This document shows, piece by piece, positions 21,901-30,358 of a DNA stretch of 64,000 bases. Position 1 is the first letter of the stretch; each line of letters begins with the position of its first letter. The position numbers were made by a program, and so were the translations under genes. The stretch covers positions 43,934 through 107,933 of the forward strand of contig JACKFC010000018.1 of NCBI GenBank assembly GCA_020632665.1, in the 5' to 3' direction. Under the pieces are notes generated by a model. It did not search any database. It was not told the DNA's origin and saw only the letters and a program-made list of their open reading frames with translations. This stretch comes from Deltaproteobacteria bacterium. Lineage in GTDB: Bacteria; Myxococcota_A; UBA9042.

Positions 21901-24900
21901 ATGGCGACCTATGAATCTTCCTTGGCCCCGCGCAGCCTGCGTTGGCTCGCCCTCGCAGTCGTCGTTCTGGGCGCCTGCAGCAGCGAGCCGGACACCAACG
22001 CGACGGGCCCCGACGGGCAGGGCGGCGGCAGCGACAGCGGCGGCAACGTCCAGGACACGGCCAAGTCCGATACCGGCGTCTCGGACACGGTCGGCACCGG
22101 CGACGCGACCGACACGGCGGATACCGCGACGCAGGGCGATACGACCGACGTCGACACCGGCAAGGACACCGTCGACCCCACCGATACCGGCGGCGTGGCC
22201 GAGAAGTGCAACGGCATCGACGACGACGGCGACGGCAAGACCGACGAGGACGCCTGCGACGACGGCCTGCCCTGCACCGAGGACTTCTGCGACAAGGTCC
22301 AGAAGTTCTGCACCTTCACGCCGATCGCGGCGGGCGGCACCTGTGACGACGGCAACGCCTGCACCTCGGCCGACGCCTGCAAGGCTGGAATCTGCGTCGG
22401 TACGCCCTCGACCGATTGCAACGACGGCGACGCCTGCACCGACGACAGCTGCAACCCGGCCGACGGCTCCTGCGGCCACACCGCTCGCGCAGCCGGTGCG
22501 AGCTGTGACGACGGCAGCCAATGCACCGTGGTCGATATCTGCAAAGACGGCGCCTGCGTCGGTACCGCGCTCAAATGCGACGACGGTGACCCCTGCACCA
22601 CCGACGCCTGTGATCTGGCGATCGGCTGCACCTCGACCGCGGCCGACGGCGTGGCCTGCGACGACGGCGACCTCTGCAGCAAAGACGACGTCTGCGCCGG
22701 CGGAACCTGCGCCGGCAAGGTGCCGGCCGATTGCGTCGCCGAGAACGACTGCCAGCTCGCGGCCTGCAACCCCGCCGACGGCACCTGCAAGAAGGCGAAC
22801 AAGCCCGACGGCACCGCCTGCGACGACGGTGACCTCTGCACCAACGGCGAGACCTGCGGCTCGGGCTCCTGCAGCGGCGGCACGGCGCAGAGCTGCTCGT
22901 CGAACGGTGCCTGCCAGACGGCGGCCTGCGATCCGACCAGCGGCACCTGCAAGACCACGCTCAAGCCCGACGGCGAGGCCTGCGACGACGGCGACGCCTG
23001 CACCCTCGGCGAGACCTGCCAGAGCGGCTCCTGCGTCAAGCTCGGGCCGAAGTGCGACGATGGCAACCCGTGCACCGCCGACGCCTGCGACGCCGGCACC
23101 GGCTGCAAGAATACCCCGACCGCGGGCGCCTGCGACGACGGCGACGCCTGCACCGTGGGCGAGGGCTGCGTCGACGGCAAATGCGCCGGCGCGCAACCGA
23201 AGAGCTGTGACGACGGCACCGAGTGTACCGAGGATGCCTGCGACGCGTTGACCGGTGACTGCAAGCACGACGGCAGCAAGATGGACGGCAAGCCCTGCGA
23301 CGACGACGCCAGCGCCTGCACCGTCGGCGAGAGCTGCACGCAGAACAAATGCCTCGGCGGCATCGCCAAGACGTGCAAGGACGACGATCCCTGCACCTCC
23401 GACGGCTGCGATCCGAAGTCGGGCGGCTGCGTCTTCCCCGCCGCGGCACCCGGAACGCCCTGCAACGACGGCTCGTTCTGCTCGTTCGGCGACGCCTGCG
23501 ACGCCACCGGCAAATGCACCGGCAACGTCATCGATTGCAATGACAAGAACCCCTGCACGACCGATAGCTGCGATCCGAAGACGGGCGCCTGCAGCTTCGT
23601 CAAGAAGCAGACCGGCGACGCCTGCGAGGACGGCGACAAATGCACCAACGGCGATGCCTGCGACGCCGCCGGCCTCTGCAAGGCCGGCACGCCCACGGAC
23701 TGCAACGACGGCAACCTCTGTACCGACGACGCCTGCGACGGCAGCACCGGTAAGTGCCAGAACCTGCCGAACAACAAGCCCTGCGACGACGGTAGCATCT
23801 GCACCACCGGCGAGAGCTGCATCGAGGGCGCCTGCAAGAGCGGCATCGACGGCGACGTCTCGACCATCGCAGGCAGCGGCACTGCCGCCTTCCTCGACGG
23901 TGCCGCGGCGTCGGCCCGGTTCAACTACCCGCGCGACGTCGAGCCGCTCGCGGACGGTTCGGCCTTGGTTGCCGACTACACCAACCACCGCATTCGCATC
24001 GTCGGCGCCAACGGCCAGGTGTCGACGCTCGCCGGGCAGAGCTCCTATGGCTTGGTCGACGGGCAGGGCACAGCGGCGCGGTTCTACTATCCGGCCGCGC
24101 TCGCGGTGCATGCCGCCACTGGCGACATCTTCGTCGCCGACCGCGGCAACCACGCCATCCGCCGCGTGACCGCGACCGGCGCGGTGACCACCTTCGCCGG
24201 CACCAACTCGGCGTCGTTCAAGGACGACAAGGGCACGGCGGCGCGCTTCTACTATCCCGAGGGCATCGCGGTGGACAGCAACGGCGTCGTCTTCGTCGCC
24301 GATCGCTACAACCACGCCATCCGCCGGATCGAGACCGACGGCACGGTCACCACCGTGGCCGGCACCAACAGCTCCGGCTACCTCGACGCAAAGGGCAATG
24401 CGGCGCGCTTCACCTATCCGGCCGGAATCGCCGTCGACGACAAGGGTGTGCTCTTCGTCGCCGAAGCTGGCGGCCACCGCATCCGCGCGGTCCTGAGCGA
24501 CGGTACGGTCTCCACCGTCGCGGGAGCCAAAGTGACCGCCGCCGGCTTCCAGGACGGCTTCGGATTCGACGCCCGCTTCAACTCGCCAGAGGACATCATC
24601 TTCTCGCCGGCCGGTTACCTCATCGTGGTCGACCGCGGCAACCAGCGCCTGCGCAAGGTCACCAAGCAAGGCAAGGTCAGCACCTTCTCCGGTTCGGGCA
24701 CGGCGGGATTCGTCGACGGCGCCTCGGAGGCCGCGCGCTACAACAACCCGTTCGGAGTCGGCGTCGACGCGACCGGGCGGGTCTGGGTCGCCGACGGTGC
24801 GAACAACCGCATTCGGCGCACTGCGCTCGGCGTGACCATCTGCACCGACGGCAAGATCTGCACGGCGGATATCTGCGACGCCAAGACCGGCTGCAAGTTC

Positions 24901-26793
24901 ACGGCCATCGATTCGGGCAAGCCGTGCGAGGACAACGACAGCTGCCTCACCGGCGGAACCTGCGACGGCAGCGGCGCATGCAAGGGGCAGCAGCCGAAAT
25001 GCCAGGACGCCGCGACCTGCAAGCTCGCGCAATGCGATCCGGTCTCGGGCACCTGCATCCCCGACTACGAGGGCAAGAAGTGCGACGACGGCGATCCCTG
25101 CACCACCGGCGAGGCCTGCGCGGCCGGAAGCTGCGTCGCGTCGGGCTTTGCCTTCACCACCCTCACCGGCAACGGGACCAACGGCGTCGTCGACGGCGCT
25201 GGCCAGCAGTCGCAACACGCCTACCCACGCGGTGTGGCGATCGGCAGCTTCGGCGCGATCTGGGTCGCGGACTACAACGGCCAACGCATCCGCCGCATCA
25301 CCGGCCAGAGCGTGGTCACCATCGCCGGCAACGCCAGCGCGGGCTTCCAGGATGGCGCCGACGCCCGCTTCTCTGGCCCCTCCGACGTCGCGGTCGAGCC
25401 CTCTGGATCGGTCGTCGTCGCCGACCGCAACAACCACCGCATCCGGCGCGTCGACGCCAGCGGCAATACCACCACCGTCGCCGGCAACGGCACCGCGACC
25501 TGGAAGGACGGCACCGGCACCGATACCTCGTTCTACTACCCCGAGGGCATCGACGTCGGGCCGGACGGCACCATCTACGTCGCCGATACCTACAACAACC
25601 GCATCCGCCGCATCAGCACCGCCGGTGTGGTCGACACCCTCGCCGGCAGCGGCAGCAGCTCCTACCTCGAGGGCGTCGGCACCAGCTCGTACTTCTATCG
25701 GCCGGGTGGCGTCGCGGTCGCCGGCGGCACGCTCTACGTCGCCGACAGCTACAACCACCGCATCCGCCGCATCGATATCGCGAGCAAGAAGACGAGCCTC
25801 GTCGCCGGCAACGGCACGGCGAAATACGCCGACGGCGTCGGCGCTGGCGCGTCGTTCTACTACCCGGCCGACGTCGACGTGGACGCCGACGGCAACCTCT
25901 TCGTCGCCGATCGCGCGAATTACCGGATCCGGCACATCACCCCGGGCGGCACGGTCAGCTCCCTCGCGGGCTCCGTCGGCGGCTTCGAGGACGGCCCGGG
26001 CTCCAGCGCCAAGTTCAACAACCCCTACGGCATCGCGGTCGCGGCCAACGTGATCTACGTCGCCGACTCGAACAACTACCGGGTCCGTCGCGGTCTCGGC
26101 CCGCTCAAGGATTGCGACGACAGCAACCCCTGCACGACCGACTCCTGCGACGCCAAGACCGGCGCCTGCAAGCACGTCACCGATCCGCAGTGCTGCAACC
26201 CGAACCCGGTCTACCTCGACTTCGAGGATGCTGCGGACGTCGACGGCTTCAGCTTCTTCACCTGCGATGCAGAGAAGCTCTCGATCGAGGGCAGCGCCTG
26301 CAGCAAGAGCAGCGGCAAACCGCCGGTGCAGGGTTGGCAGCACGCCCCGGGCCTGAAGACGGCCTGGTCGGCGCCCGGCGCGCTCTACTACGGTGAGTTC
26401 GCTTCGGAGTCCTACGATTTCGGCGCCAGCGCCGGCAAGATGGTGACCAAGGCCTTCGACGTGCCCACCGGCGGCAAGACCCTCTCGTTCCGGGTCTACT
26501 TCGACACCGAGCCACAGTCGGTCTTCGATCGCCTCTATGTCTGGCTGCAGGTCGACGGCAAGCGCGTGTTGGTCGGCAAGACCGACCCGCCGGACGCCGG
26601 ATCGGTCTGGTACAAGGGCTCGCCGGGCTACGATCAGGCCAAGACGTGGTCGAAGATCGACATCGATATCCAGGCCCACGTCGGCAAGAAGGTCGCGCTC
26701 GAGTTCAGCTTCAATACCGGCGACGGACAGAAGAACAGCGGACTCGGTGTGGTCATCGACGACCTCGTCCTTTCGCGGACCTGCGGCAAGTAG
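21901..26793 (+). CDS. giant lipoprotein with CTDC cysteine repeats and two six-bladed NHL propellers
   Basis: This 1630-aa protein starts at ATG 21901, 7 nt after GGAG. Order of parts: a lipoprotein signal (VVLGAC); a Thr/Asp/Gly-rich spacer (about 22-98); one MopE-like metal-binding motif (CNGIDDDGDG); a long array of cysteine repeats of the pattern CDDG(D/N)xCTxxxxC, like slime-mould CTDC repeats (about 115-645); six NHL repeats (about 650-975); a second cysteine block (about 978-1080); six more NHL repeats (about 1083-1400); one more CTDC unit; and a C-terminal beta-sandwich (about 1435-1630) reminiscent of MAM or lectin-like domains (YLDFEDAADVDGF, VVIDDLVLSRTC). It should be an outer-surface adhesive or scaffold. 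It is probably monocistronic. Confidence 0.9.
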   Translation: MATYESSLAPRSLRWLALAVVVLGACSSEPDTNATGPDGQGGGSDSGGNVQDTAKSDTGVSDTVGTGDATDTADTATQGDTTDVDTGKDTVDPTDTGGVAEKCNGIDDDGDGKTDEDACDDGLPCTEDFCDKVQKFCTFTPIAAGGTCDDGNACTSADACKAGICVGTPSTDCNDGDACTDDSCNPADGSCGHTARAAGASCDDGSQCTVVDICKDGACVGTALKCDDGDPCTTDACDLAIGCTSTAADGVACDDGDLCSKDDVCAGGTCAGKVPADCVAENDCQLAACNPADGTCKKANKPDGTACDDGDLCTNGETCGSGSCSGGTAQSCSSNGACQTAACDPTSGTCKTTLKPDGEACDDGDACTLGETCQSGSCVKLGPKCDDGNPCTADACDAGTGCKNTPTAGACDDGDACTVGEGCVDGKCAGAQPKSCDDGTECTEDACDALTGDCKHDGSKMDGKPCDDDASACTVGESCTQNKCLGGIAKTCKDDDPCTSDGCDPKSGGCVFPAAAPGTPCNDGSFCSFGDACDATGKCTGNVIDCNDKNPCTTDSCDPKTGACSFVKKQTGDACEDGDKCTNGDACDAAGLCKAGTPTDCNDGNLCTDDACDGSTGKCQNLPNNKPCDDGSICTTGESCIEGACKSGIDGDVSTIAGSGTAAFLDGAAASARFNYPRDVEPLADGSALVADYTNHRIRIVGANGQVSTLAGQSSYGLVDGQGTAARFYYPAALAVHAATGDIFVADRGNHAIRRVTATGAVTTFAGTNSASFKDDKGTAARFYYPEGIAVDSNGVVFVADRYNHAIRRIETDGTVTTVAGTNSSGYLDAKGNAARFTYPAGIAVDDKGVLFVAEAGGHRIRAVLSDGTVSTVAGAKVTAAGFQDGFGFDARFNSPEDIIFSPAGYLIVVDRGNQRLRKVTKQGKVSTFSGSGTAGFVDGASEAARYNNPFGVGVDATGRVWVADGANNRIRRTALGVTICTDGKICTADICDAKTGCKFTAIDSGKPCEDNDSCLTGGTCDGSGACKGQQPKCQDAATCKLAQCDPVSGTCIPDYEGKKCDDGDPCTTGEACAAGSCVASGFAFTTLTGNGTNGVVDGAGQQSQHAYPRGVAIGSFGAIWVADYNGQRIRRITGQSVVTIAGNASAGFQDGADARFSGPSDVAVEPSGSVVVADRNNHRIRRVDASGNTTTVAGNGTATWKDGTGTDTSFYYPEGIDVGPDGTIYVADTYNNRIRRISTAGVVDTLAGSGSSSYLEGVGTSSYFYRPGGVAVAGGTLYVADSYNHRIRRIDIASKKTSLVAGNGTAKYADGVGAGASFYYPADVDVDADGNLFVADRANYRIRHITPGGTVSSLAGSVGGFEDGPGSSAKFNNPYGIAVAANVIYVADSNNYRVRRGLGPLKDCDDSNPCTTDSCDAKTGACKHVTDPQCCNPNPVYLDFEDAADVDGFSFFTCDAEKLSIEGSACSKSSGKPPVQGWQHAPGLKTAWSAPGALYYGEFASESYDFGASAGKMVTKAFDVPTGGKTLSFRVYFDTEPQSVFDRLYVWLQVDGKRVLVGKTDPPDAGSVWYKGSPGYDQAKTWSKIDIDIQAHVGKKVALEFSFNTGDGQKNSGLGVVIDDLVLSRTCGK

Positions 26794-26842
26794 CGCCGCT
26801 CAATTCTTGCCCCCGCGGCCGGCGGGCCCCAAGATCGCGGCC

Positions 26843-27988
26843 ATGCGATTCCCCGTCGTGCCACACCGCCGCAACTTGCCCCTTCGCCGCCGCCGTCACG
26901 AGCTCGCGATCCTCCTCGCGCTCGGGATGCTCGCGCCGGCCTTGCTCGACGCTGCGCCCTCGCCACGCTGGGGCCGGCAGGTTTGCCCGGGCGGCGCGAA
27001 ATTGGTCGGTGCGACGCCGCCCGCCGGCTTCGAACGCTACTGCGTCCGCGAGAGAGACGGCGATTTCCTCCGCCACGGCGCCTACCGCAGCTGGTACGAC
27101 AACGGCCGCAAGCACGTCTTCGGCCGGTACCTTGCCGGCGAGAAGTCCGGCCGCTGGTACGAATACTTCGACGACGGCGCGCTCCGTGCGTTCGGCGATT
27201 GGCGCGGCGGCAGCCGCCACGGCGCCGAGCGACGCTTCCACCACAGCGGCGCGCTCGCCCTCGAAGCGGGCTGGAAGCTCGGCAAGCCGGCTGGATCGCG
27301 GCGGCGCTACCACGAAAACGGCAAGCCTGCCGAGGTCGCGGAGTTCAAGGCTGGCGTGCTGCACGGCCCATTCCGCAGCTGGCATCCCAATGGGCTGTTG
27401 GCGAAGGAAGGCCGCTACGTCCAGGGAGAGCAGTCCGGGGCCTGGCTCGAGCATTTCGAGTCTGGCGCGGTCAAGGCGCGCGGCTCCTATGATCACGGCA
27501 AGGAGCACGGCGACTTCGAGATCTTCCGCCCCGACGGCAGCGTCGAGTGGAGGGGCCACTTCGCCCAGGGGCAGAAACACGGCACGTTCGTCAGCTTCCA
27601 TGCCGGCGGCAAGATGCTCTCGCGCGAGCGGTGGGTCTTCGACCGCCGTCAAGGCAGGGCAGAGACCTTTCGCGACGACGGCAGCGTCGAGACCGTGGTC
27701 GACTATCTCGACGACCAGAAGCATGGCGTCGAGCAGCGAATGCACCCGGGCGGCCAAGTGGCGCACGAGACGACCTACGAGAACGGTAAGCGCAACGGCG
27801 TCGAGCGCCGCTTCTACGTCGGGGGGAGGCTCGCCGCAGAGATCCACTGGCGCGACGGCGAACGGCACGGCCTGGAGCGGCGCTGGCACGTCTCTGGAAC
27901 CTTCGAAGCCGCCGTCTGCCACCTGCACGGCACCGAGCGCTGGACGACGGTCAGCGAAGCGGAGCTGCGTGTGAGGCCCTGCCCATGA
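26843..27988 (+). CDS. secreted MORN-variant (YwqK-like) repeat protein
   Basis: This 381-aa protein starts at ATG 26843; the longer upstream frame overlaps the NHL gene and has no ribosome site. A basic N-terminus and a hydrophobic helix (about residues 20-38, ending ALLDAAPS) suggest export. The body is about ten repeats of 22-25 residues of the kind G-x-KSGRWYEYFDDGALRAFG or KHGTFVSFHAGGKMLS. This is the MORN_2/YwqK pattern in which each unit predicts a beta-hairpin. Two cysteines flank the array (CPGG near 48 and the C-terminal RPCP). Such proteins are often labelled antitoxins, but no toxin is nearby and the exported form argues against that. The stop overlaps the next lipoprotein by ATGA. 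Confidence 0.82.
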   Translation: MRFPVVPHRRNLPLRRRRHELAILLALGMLAPALLDAAPSPRWGRQVCPGGAKLVGATPPAGFERYCVRERDGDFLRHGAYRSWYDNGRKHVFGRYLAGEKSGRWYEYFDDGALRAFGDWRGGSRHGAERRFHHSGALALEAGWKLGKPAGSRRRYHENGKPAEVAEFKAGVLHGPFRSWHPNGLLAKEGRYVQGEQSGAWLEHFESGAVKARGSYDHGKEHGDFEIFRPDGSVEWRGHFAQGQKHGTFVSFHAGGKMLSRERWVFDRRQGRAETFRDDGSVETVVDYLDDQKHGVEQRMHPGGQVAHETTYENGKRNGVERRFYVGGRLAAEIHWRDGERHGLERRWHVSGTFEAAVCHLHGTERWTTVSEAELRVRPCP

Positions 27989-28989
27989 TGAAGCGACTCA
28001 CGATGGCGTCCTGCGCGCTGCTGCTCGTCGGCTGCGGCAAATCCCCGTCCCCGGCGACGGCGCCGCCAGCGGCCACACCCTCCGCGCCGGCTCCCGCCGC
28101 TGAAGCGCCGGCCACCGCCGCGCCCGCCGCGCCCGCCGCAGTGACCCAGGCCGCCGCGACGCCGGACCCCACACCGAGCAAGAGCGGCAGCGGCGCGAAG
28201 AAGGCTTCGCACAGCGGCGCCGGGACCATCGATACCAGCAGCGGCAGGTTGCGGATCCAGCCGCGGAAGAAGACGCCGCACCTCGAGCTGGACCTCGACG
28301 GCGACGGCGAGGCCGAGTCGATGCGTGCGGGCCAAGACGGCGCGCGCTTCCACGCCGAGATCCGGCACGGCGAAACGGTCCTCGCCCGCCGCGAAGCCGA
28401 AGGCAGCCTCACCGGCTGGATGCGCCTGCCGGTGCGCCGCGGTCGCGGCCGCCACGCGCTCTTCCTCCAGTTCACCGGGCCGGACGACAGCGCGCCCCGC
28501 ACGTGGCTGGCGCAGGGCGACGGTGGTCGCTTCCGCATCGAACCCTTTGCCTGGCTGCCGGTGGCGCATTGGGATCTGCGCGGCGACGGCGTCGAGGCGG
28601 TCCACGGCATCACCACCGAGCTCTATCAGGACTTCCTCGCCCGCGGACGCAGCGACCTGCTCGACCTCAGCGGAGCGCGGCCCGTCTCGGTGCTCCCTGG
28701 CCCGACCTTCGAGGTCTGTGTGGTCGACCCCGACGACGCCACCGGCGACGCTCCGCTGCGGTTGGTGGTCGCGCGGCGCGACGTGGCCGAGATCGCGCTG
28801 ATGGCCATGGACCCGGCCGAAAAGCTGGCGGTGGTGGCCAAGCGCGAGGTCGACCGGCCTGACGATGGCAGCCGCTGGTCGATCCCCGCCGGCTTCGCGC
28901 TCGCCTGCCTCGGCGAAGGCAAGGTGCAGTTCAAGGCGCGGCACTACCGCATCGACGGCGACGCGTTGCTGCCGGCTCCGGTGCCGTAG
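27985..28989 (+). CDS. lipoprotein of unknown function
   Basis: This 334-aa protein has a short lipoprotein signal with Cys17 (LLVGC), an Ala/Pro/Thr-rich spacer to about residue 75, then a globular part. The globular part begins with LELDLDGDGEAES, an FG-GAP or EF-like calcium motif, and continues as mixed beta strands. No family was recognised. It is translationally coupled (ATGA) to the MORN-type protein, so the two probably act at the same envelope site. It converges with the unknown gene at the end of the parC-parE operon, with only 25 bp between the stops and no clear terminator. Confidence 0.72.
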   Translation: MMKRLTMASCALLLVGCGKSPSPATAPPAATPSAPAPAAEAPATAAPAAPAAVTQAAATPDPTPSKSGSGAKKASHSGAGTIDTSSGRLRIQPRKKTPHLELDLDGDGEAESMRAGQDGARFHAEIRHGETVLARREAEGSLTGWMRLPVRRGRGRHALFLQFTGPDDSAPRTWLAQGDGGRFRIEPFAWLPVAHWDLRGDGVEAVHGITTELYQDFLARGRSDLLDLSGARPVSVLPGPTFEVCVVDPDDATGDAPLRLVVARRDVAEIALMAMDPAEKLAVVAKREVDRPDDGSRWSIPAGFALACLGEGKVQFKARHYRIDGDALLPAPVP

Positions 28990-29014
28990 CGCGCGACCGC
29001 GGTGGCTTCGCGGC

Positions 29015-30337
29015 TCAGAGCGCGGCGTCGAGCTCCGCCTCGCTGACGACCGTCTCCTCGATGCCCGGGAAGAGGGAGCAGAGCGCGCTCTTCACCGTCT
29101 CACGACACGATTTGCGCAGCGCCTCGATCGGGGTGCCGAGTGCCTCGCCGTGGTCCTCCCAGAGGTCGGCGATCATCGAGTCCGCGCCCTGCGCCGGCGG
29201 TGCCAGGAAGGGCGACTCGATCGTCGTGGCCAGGTCGAGGCAGCGCCAGCAGAGCGCGATGACCTGGGCGCGATCGGCCGATTTCGGCCCGCGGATCTCG
29301 TCGAGGCGAGGCAGCCGGCAGAGGAAGACCCGCTCCAGCGCTTCGACCCGGCGGCGCGCCGTGGCATGGCCGGGCGAAGACGGATCCGGGTGCGAGGCGA
29401 GCGCGACGTAGGCGTCGACCAGGTGCTCGAAGCCGATCAGGCGGTGGGTGTCGGTCGGCCGGAGCGTGCGCACCGGTCCGGTGCTGCGCGCCGCCACCGG
29501 CACTGTGGCGGCGGGCTTCGGCGCCGGAGCCGGGCCGGGCGCCTCCGCGGCGGCTTTCGGCGCCGGGCTGGGCGTGGGCTCGGCAGCGTCCGGCGCTTCG
29601 TCCTCCGAGGCTTCGGCCTGTGACGCTGCGTCGTCCGTCGCGCCGGTGAGCGCGCCGACCGTCGTGCTGATGCGGTGCTCGGTAGCCGGCTGCGCAGCTT
29701 GCTCTGCCGCTGGCTCCGACTTCGCCTCCGGCGTCCGTTCTGGAGCCGTCGCAGCAGGCTGCTCGTCGTCCAGTGGCGTCGCGGCGGCGGTCACGTCCTC
29801 GGTCGTCGCCCGCGCCCTGGCCTTTGCTGCTGCCGCCGCACCGCGCGTCGTCGGCTCGCTCGCGGCCAACTCGCTCTCGAGCTCTGCCGCCAGCCGCTCG
29901 GCCCGATCGCGGGCGCCGGAGGTCTGCAGCAGGCCCATCACGTCGCGGAAGAAGGCGCCCGGCGCGGGATGACGCAGCTCGACCTCGCCGTTGTCGCGCA
30001 GCGTCGCCCAGCGGTTGCGGGTGCCGCCGTGGCGTTCGATCAGCTCGGCGAGGGCCTTGTCGAAGAGCAAGCCGCTGCGGTCGGTGGTGCCCTCGGCGAG
30101 CTTGCCGCCCTCGGGCGTGAGGCGGATGCCGGTATTCGCCTCGCCGATGCCGACGAAGGTGATGCAGCAGAGGAAGACATCTTGCCAGTAGATCTGCGCC
30201 GCCTTGCCGGCATGCATCCAGATCACCGGAGGCTTGCGCTCTTCGAGCTCGACCAGGAATTCGAAAGCGGCAGGGAAGGCCCCGCGCAACAAACCGCGGC
30301 GGCTCTGGAACGATTTGGCGATGCGATCCTCGAACAT
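29015..30337 (-). CDS. hypothetical protein in the parC-parE operon
   Basis: This 440-aa protein has a strong AGGAGG site before the ATG at 30337. No family was recognised. The N-terminal 150 residues look globular (PPVIWMHAGKAAQIYWQDVF, CCITFVGIGEANTG). Residues about 160-300 are a low-complexity Ala/Glu/Pro linker. The C-terminal 130 residues are helical with two cysteine pairs (VFLCRLPRLDEIR, ALCWRCLDLA, KSCRETVKSALCSLF). No signal or membrane segment is present. It follows parE by 21 bp on the same strand and is almost certainly co-transcribed with both topoisomerase subunits, so a chromosome-related role is possible but not shown. Confidence 0.72.
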   Translation of the reverse strand: MFEDRIAKSFQSRRGLLRGAFPAAFEFLVELEERKPPVIWMHAGKAAQIYWQDVFLCCITFVGIGEANTGIRLTPEGGKLAEGTTDRSGLLFDKALAELIERHGGTRNRWATLRDNGEVELRHPAPGAFFRDVMGLLQTSGARDRAERLAAELESELAASEPTTRGAAAAAKARARATTEDVTAAATPLDDEQPAATAPERTPEAKSEPAAEQAAQPATEHRISTTVGALTGATDDAASQAEASEDEAPDAAEPTPSPAPKAAAEAPGPAPAPKPAATVPVAARSTGPVRTLRPTDTHRLIGFEHLVDAYVALASHPDPSSPGHATARRRVEALERVFLCRLPRLDEIRGPKSADRAQVIALCWRCLDLATTIESPFLAPPAQGADSMIADLWEDHGEALGTPIEALRKSCRETVKSALCSLFPGIEETVVSEAELDAAL

Positions 30338-30358
30338 GGCCCCTCCTGCCCGTCCGCG

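Noticed and set aside
21688..26679. A 1663-codon open frame on the minus strand
   Set aside because: It is antisense to the NHL lipoprotein. The composition is Val/Ala/Gly/Asp repeats mirroring the sense repeats, with no signal or domain.
26843..27988. A toxin-antitoxin system around the YwqK-like protein
   Set aside because: No toxin-sized partner is present. The protein carries an export signal and is coupled to a lipoprotein instead.
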